34,581 nucleotides of DNA from Gammaproteobacteria bacterium (GTDB lineage Bacteria > Pseudomonadota > Gammaproteobacteria > Chromatiales > Chromatiaceae): assembly GCA_011389885.1 (NCBI GenBank), contig JAABTK010000052.1:1-34581 (forward strand). The letters run 5' to 3'. How positions within the stretch are numbered: position 1 is the stretch's first letter; each line of letters opens with the position of its first letter. The notes below the pieces were generated by a model. The model searched no databases. It had not been told where the DNA came from and saw only the letters and a list, made by a program, of their open reading frames with translations. Shown piece by piece: positions 22,494-29,722 of this stretch. The position numbers and the translations under genes were made by a program.

Positions 22494-22556
22494 CGCGATC
22501 TGGTATCTTGTTTTCCGGCAATCGCCTAAGACGATTGCTGGGAATTCTTATACCAT
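22494..22556. repeat. Imperfect palindrome related to 18225-18270
   Basis: Arms CTGGTATCTTGTTTTCCGGC plus AATCG, and CGATTGCTGGGAATTCTTAT plus ACC, pair over about 25 positions with few mismatches. The CGCGATCTGGTAT start and CAATCGCC core are shared with 18225-18270. It lies 46 bp before hen1 and could influence that operon's leader, since a transcript through it would fold strongly. Confidence 0.6.
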
Positions 22557-22601
22557 CCGGGTATTGGAATTCCCGCCTAGCGCCTGAAGAAGAGGGAAAC
22601 G

Positions 22602-24011
22602 ATGCTATTGACCATTTCCACCGAGCACAGGCCCGCCACCGATCTCGGTTTTCTGTTGCATAAGCACCCGGATCGATTTCAGAGTTTCGATCTGGCCTTC
22701 GGGCGCGCCCATGTCTTCTATTCGGAGGCGAACGAAGGGCGCTGCTCGGCATGCCTGCTGCTCGATATTGATCCGGTGGGTCTGGTTCGCGGCAAGCAAC
22801 GCCGTCAGGATGAGGTGTTAGGTCGCTACGTCAATGACCGCCCCTACGTTGCATCCTCGTTTATGAGCGTCGCGCTGGCTCGGGTCTACCGCTCGGCGAT
22901 GGCGGGGCACTGCAAGGATCGGGAGGCGCTGGCCGATACGCCGATCCCGCTGCGGGTGAAGATTGATGTGTTGCCGGTGCGTGGCGGCGGGGGCTTTCTG
23001 CTGTCGTTGTTCGAGCCGCTGGGCTATCGGGTGGAGGCGGAGCGTCAGCCGCTGGATGAGCAGTTTCCCGCTTGGGGCGACAGCCCTTACTATTCGGTGA
23101 CGCTGCACGTCACACGTCGCCTGTCCGAAGTGTTGAGTCATCTGTATGTGCTGATTCCCGTGTTCGACAACCTAAAACACTATTATGTGGGCGAGGATGA
23201 ACTGGAGAAGCTGCTGGAGAAGGGGGCGGGGTGGCTGGCGGATCATCCGCAAAAGGCGATAATTACCCGCCGCTATCTGAAGAGCCGCTCCAGCCTGCTG
23301 CGGCAGGCCCTGGCCCGACTGGTTCAGGATGAGGGTTTGGACGAGGGCGAGGAACCTGTTGCGGCGGCTGAGGAGCGGGAGGCGCAACTGGAGAAGCCGC
23401 TGAGCCTCGACCAGCAGCGCAGGGGGGCGGTGATGGCGGCGTTGCGAGGGCGCGGCGCACGCCATGTGTTGGATTTAGGCTGCGGCGAGGGGCGTCTGCT
23501 GAAGGAGCTGTTGGACGACGCTCGCTTTGAGCGAGTGGTCGGTATGGATGTCTCCATCCGTGCGCTGGAGATCGCCGAAAAGCGGCTCAAGCTGGACCGA
23601 CTGCCGCCAAAAAAAGCGGAGCGGTTGCAACTATGGCACGGTTCGCTGATCTATCGCGACAGCCGGCTTCAGGGGTTCGATGCCGCCGCCGTAGTGGAGG
23701 TGATTGAGCATCTCGAGGCCTCCCGGCTCTCCGCACTGGAGCGCGTGCTGTTCGAGTTCGCCCGCCCCCGCAGTGTGGTATTGACCACGCCGAATCGGGA
23801 GTACAACCAGCTGTGGGCGTCGTTGCCCGCGGGCCGCTTGCGGCATCAGGATCACCGTTTCGAGTGGACCCGGGCGGAGTTTCGCGACTGGGCGGAGGGG
23901 GTCGCCGAACGCTTCGGCTACCGGGTCGGTTTCTTGTCGGTGGGGCCAGAGCATGAGACGCTGGGTTCCCCCACCCAGATGGGTCTGTTCGAATTGCCGG
24001 AGGGGGGCTAA
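22602..24011 (+). CDS. hen1: 3'-terminal RNA ribose 2'-O-methyltransferase Hen1
   Basis: A 469-aa bacterial Hen1. In the described bacterial system it 2'-O-methylates the 3'-terminal nucleotide at a broken RNA end before ligation, so the repaired RNA resists the same ribotoxin. The N-terminal half (1-250) is the bacteria-specific Pnkp-interacting region, starting MLLTISTEHRPATDLGFLLH. The methyltransferase domain has HVLDLGCGEGRLL (SAM), the metal-binding EVIEHLE and the RHQDHRFEWTR segment with the other metal-site His. A 2-nt gap separates it from pnkp. An imperfect palindrome lies just upstream; no clear promoter is seen. Confidence 0.95.
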   Translation: MLLTISTEHRPATDLGFLLHKHPDRFQSFDLAFGRAHVFYSEANEGRCSACLLLDIDPVGLVRGKQRRQDEVLGRYVNDRPYVASSFMSVALARVYRSAMAGHCKDREALADTPIPLRVKIDVLPVRGGGGFLLSLFEPLGYRVEAERQPLDEQFPAWGDSPYYSVTLHVTRRLSEVLSHLYVLIPVFDNLKHYYVGEDELEKLLEKGAGWLADHPQKAIITRRYLKSRSSLLRQALARLVQDEGLDEGEEPVAAAEEREAQLEKPLSLDQQRRGAVMAALRGRGARHVLDLGCGEGRLLKELLDDARFERVVGMDVSIRALEIAEKRLKLDRLPPKKAERLQLWHGSLIYRDSRLQGFDAAAVVEVIEHLEASRLSALERVLFEFARPRSVVLTTPNREYNQLWASLPAGRLRHQDHRFEWTRAEFRDWAEGVAERFGYRVGFLSVGPEHETLGSPTQMGLFELPEGG

Positions 24012-24013
24012 TC

Positions 24014-26611
24014 ATGGAGATCAGGATTCCTGAGCTCTCGCTGGTGGTGCTGATCGGCGCCAGCGGCTGTGGTAAGAGCACCTTCGCTCGCGCGCATTTC
24101 GCCCCGACCGAGGTGCTCTCTTCCGATGTCTGCCGGGGGTTGGTCAGCGATGACGAAAACGATCAACAGGCCACCGGCGACGCCTTTGATCTGTTGCACT
24201 ATATCGCTGCCAAGCGGTTGGCGCGGGGCCGCTTAACCCTGGTCGATGCCACCAACGTCCAGTCCGAGGCGCGCAAACCGCTGGTCAAGCTGGCGCGGGA
24301 GTACCACTGCCTGCCGGTGGCGATTGTGCTGAATATGCCCGAGTCGCTGTGCCAGGAACGCAATCGTGAACGCCCTGACCGCAACTTCGGACCCCATGTG
24401 GTGCGTCAGCAGCGCGCCCAACTGGGGCGATCCATCAAGGCCTTGAAGCGGGAGGGGTTTCGCCATATCCATGTGCTGAGGAGGCCGGAAGATGTCGATG
24501 CCGTCAAGGTAATCCGGGAGCCGCTGTGGAACGACAAGCGGGAGGAGCGAGGGCCCTTCGATATGATAGGCGACGTCCACGGCTGCGGCGACGAACTGGA
24601 GGCCCTGCTGGCGGAGCTGGGTTATCGGCGGGGGTGTTGTGAGGCCGATCCGCTATGGGGGGACTTGGCCTATGTCCACCCCGAAGGACGCAAGGCGGTT
24701 TTTCTCGGCGATTTGGCGGATCGTGGTCCGCGTATCCTCGATTCGCTGAAGATCGCGCGCAACATGGTGCAACAGGGCAGCGCCCTCTGCGTGCCGGGGA
24801 ACCACGAAATCAAATTAATGCGCAAACTCAAGGGCAAGAATGTGCGCCTAAACCACGGTCTGGCCGAGAGTATCGCGGAGATCGAAGCGCTGCCCGAGGG
24901 GATGCGAGAGCCCTTTGTCCGAGAGCTGACGGACTTCATCGAGAGTCGGGTCAGTCATTATGTGCTGGATAAGGGGCGCTTGGTGGTGGCCCATGCCGGC
25001 ATGAAGGCATCAATGCAGGGGCGCGGCTCGGGTCGGGTGCGGGAGTTCGCGCTGTATGGCGAGACCACTGGGGAGATCGATGAATTCGGCCTGCCGGTGC
25101 GTTATGACTGGGCCGCCGAGTACCGCGGGCAGGCGACGGTGGTCTACGGCCACACGCCGGTTCCCCAGGCCGAATGGCTTAATCGCACGATCAACATCGA
25201 CACCGGATGCGTCTTCGGCGGGAAACTGAGCGCTCTACGTTACCCGGAGAACGAATTGGTTTCGGTCGATGCGCTGAAGGTCTACTGCGAACCGGTCAAG
25301 CCCTTTCTCGAAGAGTCGGCGCTGCCGGAGCGTTCGGTTCAGCACGAGCAGGACGATATCCTGGACGCTGACGACGTGCTCGGCAAAAGGATCGTAAGTA
25401 CTCGACTGCGACCCAATATCACCATTCGCGAGGAGAATGCCGCTGCCGCGTTGGAGGTGATGAGCCGCTACGCAGTCGATCCCAAATGGCTCATCTACCT
25501 GCCGCCGACCATGTCGCCGTCGGAAACCTCTCAACGCGAAGGATGGCTGGAGCATCCAGCCGAAGCCTTTGACTACTACCGCAATCAGGGCGTGCCCAGC
25601 GTGGTCTGTCAGGAGAAGCATATGGGCTCGCGGACGGTGGTGGTGATTTGCCGCGACGAAGAGGCGGCGAGCCGGCGCTTCGGGGCTCCTGATGGGAGCG
25701 CCGGCAGCGTCTATACCCGAACCGGCCGCCCCTTTTTCAGTGATCCCGAGATGCAGCGGGGGGTTCTGGCCCGGCTGCGAGACGCCCTGACGCGGGTCGG
25801 CTTCTGGGGGCGTTTCGACACCGATTGGGCCTGCTTCGACTGCGAGCTGATGCCCTGGTCCGCCAAGGCGCGAGAGCTGCTACGCACCCAATATGCCGCC
25901 GTGGGCGCGGCGGGCAAGGCGGCGCTGCCCGAATCGGTCGCGGCGCTTAAGCAGGCGCTGGAACGGATCGGCGACGCGGCAGCGCCGGAGATGGCCGCGA
26001 CCCTGGCTGACTATCAGGCGCGGCAAGAGCGAGTCGGACGCTTCACCGAGGCTTATCGACGCTACTGCTGGGAGGTCGAAGGTCTTGGCGACCTGAAGCT
26101 GGCCCCGTTTCACTTGATGGCCACGGAAAAGCGGGTTCATATCGATCAGACTCACCTGTGGCATATGCGGATCCTGGCTGAAATCTGCGGACAAGATCCC
26201 GATCTACTGCTGGCTACTAGATACCGGGTGATTGAGCTGCTTGATCCGGAGAGCCGGCAGCAGGGCGCCCGCTGGTGGGAGAGTCTGACCGAGCAGGGCG
26301 GCGAAGGCATGGTCATCAAACCCCTCGACTGGATTCAGCGCGGAAAACGAGGCCTGATCCAACCCGCCCTCAAATGCCGGGGGCGGGAGTATCTGCGTAT
26401 CATCTACGGCCCTGACTACACCGACGGACCACACCTTGCCCGGCTGCGCAGTCGCGGGCTCGGACGTAAGCGCTCGCTGGCGAGCCGGGAATTCGCACTG
26501 GGCATAGAGGCATTGGAGCGCTTTGTCCGCAAGGAACCGTTGCGTCGTATCCATGAGTGCGTGTTTGGCGTGCTGGCGATGGAGAGCGAGCCGGTGGATC
26601 CGAGGTTGTAG
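24014..26611 (+). CDS. pnkp: Polynucleotide kinase-phosphatase-ligase Pnkp
   Basis: An 865-aa three-module RNA end-healing and sealing enzyme, partner of Hen1. Module 1 is a 5'-OH kinase with P-loop LIGASGCGKSTFARAHF (residues 11-27). Module 2 is a 2',3' phosphatase with DMIGDVHGCGDELEALL, FLGDLADRGPR and VPGNHEIKLMRK, then VVAHAG, binding two metals. Module 3 is an adenylyltransferase/ligase with its nucleotidyl Lys in QEKHMGSRTVVV (about 535) and a motif V-like GEGMVIKPL. Full length matches the roughly 870-aa family. It is translationally linked to hen1, and the two form the RNA-repair complex known from Clostridium and Anabaena proteins. Confidence 0.96.
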   Translation: MEIRIPELSLVVLIGASGCGKSTFARAHFAPTEVLSSDVCRGLVSDDENDQQATGDAFDLLHYIAAKRLARGRLTLVDATNVQSEARKPLVKLAREYHCLPVAIVLNMPESLCQERNRERPDRNFGPHVVRQQRAQLGRSIKALKREGFRHIHVLRRPEDVDAVKVIREPLWNDKREERGPFDMIGDVHGCGDELEALLAELGYRRGCCEADPLWGDLAYVHPEGRKAVFLGDLADRGPRILDSLKIARNMVQQGSALCVPGNHEIKLMRKLKGKNVRLNHGLAESIAEIEALPEGMREPFVRELTDFIESRVSHYVLDKGRLVVAHAGMKASMQGRGSGRVREFALYGETTGEIDEFGLPVRYDWAAEYRGQATVVYGHTPVPQAEWLNRTINIDTGCVFGGKLSALRYPENELVSVDALKVYCEPVKPFLEESALPERSVQHEQDDILDADDVLGKRIVSTRLRPNITIREENAAAALEVMSRYAVDPKWLIYLPPTMSPSETSQREGWLEHPAEAFDYYRNQGVPSVVCQEKHMGSRTVVVICRDEEAASRRFGAPDGSAGSVYTRTGRPFFSDPEMQRGVLARLRDALTRVGFWGRFDTDWACFDCELMPWSAKARELLRTQYAAVGAAGKAALPESVAALKQALERIGDAAAPEMAATLADYQARQERVGRFTEAYRRYCWEVEGLGDLKLAPFHLMATEKRVHIDQTHLWHMRILAEICGQDPDLLLATRYRVIELLDPESRQQGARWWESLTEQGGEGMVIKPLDWIQRGKRGLIQPALKCRGREYLRIIYGPDYTDGPHLARLRSRGLGRKRSLASREFALGIEALERFVRKEPLRRIHECVFGVLAMESEPVDPRL

Positions 26612-26802
26612 GGGGGATTTGTCGAAATCGCCCCAAGTCGCCAAGCGTTCAAGGGAATGCTTGGGTGTCTCCTTGGCTCCCTTGTCCCGGTCGAAGTCGC
26701 AGGCCCGAAGGGAAGTGCTATAGTGACTACAGCATGGATTGTCCGAAAAGGCGAAGAAACGCCGCAGTTGATCAGCGCATATATCGACACGAAGAGGCAA
26801 AA

Positions 26803-27090
26803 ATGAAGTTGTTTGAACTCGACATCGTGGAGGCCGCAGCGCCGAAACCGGATCTTGGCATTGATAGCGCCGAGGCGTCGGAAGATCGCCCGCTGTTGCG
26901 ATCCGAGCCGGGTTCCGATTGGCAACAGCCAGACACCCGCGGCTGTCGTAGCGTCTATCCATTCGGACCGCGACGCGGTCAAGACTGCATTCCCATGCGG
27001 CGCATGGGAGCGAGGCAACAGCACTCGCATAACGCACTCAGTCGTGTTGCCTTCCCCTCCAGTTCAGCCCGGTGTTCCGGCTCGGCATAA
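26803..27090 (+). CDS. Doubtful ORF ending in a family-C repeat
   Basis: ATG 26803 with GAGG upstream opens MKLFELDIVEAAAPKPDLGI, but from about 26930 the frame runs through palindromic repeat sequence (family C, 26960-27013, sister of 12607-12661) and translates to low-complexity Arg-rich peptide. The first 40 codons may be the start of a gene cut by the repeat. No homology is recognised. The stretch 26612-26802 holds no gene. Confidence 0.3.
   Translation: MKLFELDIVEAAAPKPDLGIDSAEASEDRPLLRSEPGSDWQQPDTRGCRSVYPFGPRRGQDCIPMRRMGARQQHSHNALSRVAFPSSSARCSGSA
26960..27013. repeat. Family-C palindromic repeat, copy 2
   Basis: ATTCGGACCGCGACGCGGTC begins a stretch that matches 12608-12661 closely, including GCATTCCCATGCGGCGCATG plus GGAGCGAG. 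Where the two copies differ, the arm changes keep pairing (CCTGCGGCGCCTGGG against CCATGCGGCGCATGGG), so structure is conserved over sequence. Confidence 0.7.
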
Positions 27091-27091
27091 T

Positions 27092-27394
27092 TCAGTGGAA
27101 AATGCCCTCCGGCGTCTCGGCGCTGAGAATGCGTTTCGACCACTGCAGCAGCTGCTCCGGCTCGGCGGCCGTGATGCGCTCGCGGTAGGTATCGACGCGG
27201 TCTGGCCCGACTTTCTCTTGTAGCAGAGCCAGCAGGATGAGGGCTTCGCCCTGCTTGACGCCCTTATCGATCCTGGCCGGTTCAACGGTAGTCAATACTC
27301 GCGTCGTCCAATACTTGCGTTCTTGCGGTGTCCAATGCTTGCGCTCGTTTTCATTTTGTCCGCCTGGGTCTTTCGTCTTGTCCCCGAAGCCCAT
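27092..27394 (-). pseudogene. C-terminal remnant of an Rpn/DUF4351-type protein
   Basis: The useful part encodes ARIDKGVKQGEALILLALLQ, EKVGPDRVDTYRERITAAEP and EQLLQWSKRILSAETPEGIF. This matches from memory the C-terminal DUF4351-like tail of Rpn-family recombination-promoting nucleases. The N-terminal nuclease domain is missing; the start codon at 27394 lies in unrelated, repeat-like sequence (QERKHWTPQERKYW). Confidence 0.6.
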
Positions 27395-27454
27395 AAGGAC
27401 CGATCAATTGCCCGTTTTCCACCAGTTCGGCTGTTTCGCGGAAGCACAAACATA

Positions 27455-28438
27455 TCACAACATCGCGATCCCAGCATGCCGCGCGATCCCCTGGGCCAAT
27501 ATTTTGAAATCCTGGTAACAGGACCTGACCGCTTCCTGGTGCGCACCAATGGCGCCATCCGCCGACTTGAGGAAGAACATGGGCTTATTGGCGTCCATTG
27601 CCATGGGCATCAGGCTGCGATAATGCCTTAGCGAAGCAAGACTGTAGGGATCATTTGAGACTTTCAGTGCAGCTCCTGGCGGCTCATCGAGTACCGCCTC
27701 TCGGTAAGTGGCGGGTATTCTATCCATCCACCGTTGATACGCCTTGACCGGTCGTGAATCGCGCATGCCATGTTGCATGACAACATAACCAATCGGCAGC
27801 ATTGTCCCTTTGGGTACGGAAAGATCGGGAGGGGCCTTATGAGTCAACTCTGTCCATATCTCACGCCACTCGCGTAACGTTGGTCCAAGGTTCTTCAGGC
27901 CCTGAAGAGAGAACAGATCCGGCGCCAACGGCAACACCACCTGATCGGAGGCGATCAGAGCCGCGCGATTAATGGCCCCAAGGTTTGGTCCTACATCGAT
28001 CAACACCAACGCGGTCCCGTCCTGCACGGAATCGACAATCAGACGATGAAATGCGGTCATGACCCTGAAAGCGGATTCCTCGCGGTTGTGACAGCGGGGC
28101 CAGGCATCCGATAACTTGTCCTCGAATCGGGACAGCCCCAAATCGCCGGCAATGAGACCGAGGTTGTCGGTGATGCGCTGCACTTCCGGCTGGGTGATGT
28201 CCCCGATACCTCGCAGGATGGGGCGAATCGCACCGTAGACGGTGTCCGGATGTTCATCGTCCGGCCACAGCTCTTCAAGGCGCTCTTCATCCAGAAACAT
28301 GGCCGTCAGGTTGGCCTGGGGGTCAAGGTCGATGGCGATCGTATTAACACCATGATCCGCAAACATCCAAGCCAGGTGATAGACCAGGGAGGTCTTTCCT
28401 ACTCCTCCCTTGTTGTTGAAGAACGCGATGGTTTTCAT
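27455..28438 (-). CDS. ParA/MinD-type ATPase
   Basis: A 327-aa ParA-family ATPase. The deviant Walker A FNNKGGVGKTSLVYHLA is at residues 7-23, including the signature first Lys. Switch I is DLDPQANLTAMFLDEE, and the Walker B-like segment is LVLIDVGPNLGAINRAAL. The insert between them (residues about 60-130) and the long C-terminal part (about 200-327) exceed a minimal plasmid ParA. No ParB or centromere-like repeats are near. It overlaps the upstream AlbA_2/HATPase gene by 4 bp, so the two are cotranslated. This suggests a two-protein ATPase module, not a partition system. Confidence 0.93.
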   Translation of the reverse strand: MKTIAFFNNKGGVGKTSLVYHLAWMFADHGVNTIAIDLDPQANLTAMFLDEERLEELWPDDEHPDTVYGAIRPILRGIGDITQPEVQRITDNLGLIAGDLGLSRFEDKLSDAWPRCHNREESAFRVMTAFHRLIVDSVQDGTALVLIDVGPNLGAINRAALIASDQVVLPLAPDLFSLQGLKNLGPTLREWREIWTELTHKAPPDLSVPKGTMLPIGYVVMQHGMRDSRPVKAYQRWMDRIPATYREAVLDEPPGAALKVSNDPYSLASLRHYRSLMPMAMDANKPMFFLKSADGAIGAHQEAVRSCYQDFKILAQGIARHAGIAML

Positions 28439-29619
28439 GGATCCCTCCGGTAGATCTTTACATGCACCGTGCGATCATCGAACTTGTATTCGGCCGGTGG
28501 ATTCCCGTTCTTTTCCAGCAACGCCTGGGCGCGCTGAACGCCATAACCAAACCGGTTTACGAAACCCAGGGATTTCATCGCCTCGGCGATAATCGGATTG
28601 CGGTAGCTGTTACGTGTCGGGAAGTTCTCCGGCGTCGCTTCGCCGTACAGGCCGCCTGGGCTTTGAATCTCGACATGATCGGCAAAAACGTAGAACTGGA
28701 TAGGTGAGTTGCTGTCGTAGTTTCGGTGCATCACCGCGTTCATTAACAGTTCACGCAGCGCCCACTCGGGGTAGTCTGGCAAGAGACTTTCACTGAAACC
28801 TTCAGTGGCGCGCATGCTTGTTTGAATCAGCAAGCGAACCCGGCCCTCCAGCTCTTTCAGTACCGAATGCAGATCACCGGAGATCTCCGCCTGATCGATC
28901 GGGAACTCGGTCAGGTCGGTTCCCGGAAGTTTGAGATACTGGATGTAAGCGCCGGGCAAATGAAAGCGCGGATTCTTTCCGAACAACAAGATCCCGGCGT
29001 AGGTGGCGCAGGAAAATTCGGGGTCATACAAGCGCAACGAAGCGAGCTGCTGCTCAATGCTCCGGTTGTTCTCCGCGATGGTTTCCGGATCAATCGCCTC
29101 TCTTCGGTATGCGTCGAACTGCCCCAACGCGATCTCTTTGATTCCAGCCTCGCGACACGGGCGGGCATCAAAGGAACGTGCCAGCGCCACCCGTCGCTCG
29201 GACAGTATGCGCTCCTCCTGCTCATTGGCCACCGCCCGACGCGGTCCTACACGAATCCAGACCCGCCCCTTGTAACGCAGCGGCGGCAGATCCGATGGCT
29301 GGACCGCGACCACGGCTACATCCCCTCCATTCAGCGCGAACCGGGCGACGCTCATGGCTGGCTGCGGCAGAATATTGCCATCCGAACGGATCGCGCCAAG
29401 GTTTTTCAGCAGTTCATCGGTCACCGTCAGGCCGGAGAGTGCTCCGCCATCATGTACGCCAATGAGCAGGTAGCCGGGTTCGCCGTGGCCGGGCAGGTCG
29501 TTGGCGAAGGCGCAGATCGCCTCGCCGAACTTGTCAGTCTCGTTGGTTGATATCGTGCGCTCCACGCGATCGGATTCCAGGTCGGTGAGCAGATCGATCA
29601 ATTGTGGCTCAGTGAGCAT
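28435..29619 (-). CDS. AlbA_2 (Schlafen-type) domain protein with HATPase-like C-terminus
   Basis: A 394-aa protein. Residues 10-125 form an AlbA_2 domain: DLLTDLESDRVERTISTNET, EAICAFANDLPGHGEPGYLL and IGVHDGG. The C-terminal half carries ALRELLMNAVMHRNYDSNSP and DHVEIQSPGGLYGEATPENF, an ATPase_c_4 (GHKL-like) pair of motifs, and a winged-helix-like end. Glu15, Glu20 and Asp57 reproduce closely the spacing of the acidic triad of Schlafen tRNA nucleases (5 and about 38 residues apart, from memory). AGAGGGA precedes ATG 29619. It is the first gene of a two-gene leftward unit with the ParA ATPase. Many relatives are annotated as transcriptional regulators; the role is unproven. Confidence 0.85.
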   Translation of the reverse strand: MLTEPQLIDLLTDLESDRVERTISTNETDKFGEAICAFANDLPGHGEPGYLLIGVHDGGALSGLTVTDELLKNLGAIRSDGNILPQPAMSVARFALNGGDVAVVAVQPSDLPPLRYKGRVWIRVGPRRAVANEQEERILSERRVALARSFDARPCREAGIKEIALGQFDAYRREAIDPETIAENNRSIEQQLASLRLYDPEFSCATYAGILLFGKNPRFHLPGAYIQYLKLPGTDLTEFPIDQAEISGDLHSVLKELEGRVRLLIQTSMRATEGFSESLLPDYPEWALRELLMNAVMHRNYDSNSPIQFYVFADHVEIQSPGGLYGEATPENFPTRNSYRNPIIAEAMKSLGFVNRFGYGVQRAQALLEKNGNPPAEYKFDDRTVHVKIYRRDP

Positions 29620-29722
29620 GGTGTTCCCTCTGAATCAAATCGCCCGGTAACGGAAACATTGCCGTCAATGATCGTGTTTTGCGGCCATTCTCAGGCTTGA
29701 TCTCCAGTATAACGCAATCCCG

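Noticed and set aside
27455-29619. Plasmid or chromosome partition locus (ParAB)
   Set aside because: The partner is an AlbA_2/HATPase protein, not ParB, and there are no iterated centromere-like sites nearby.
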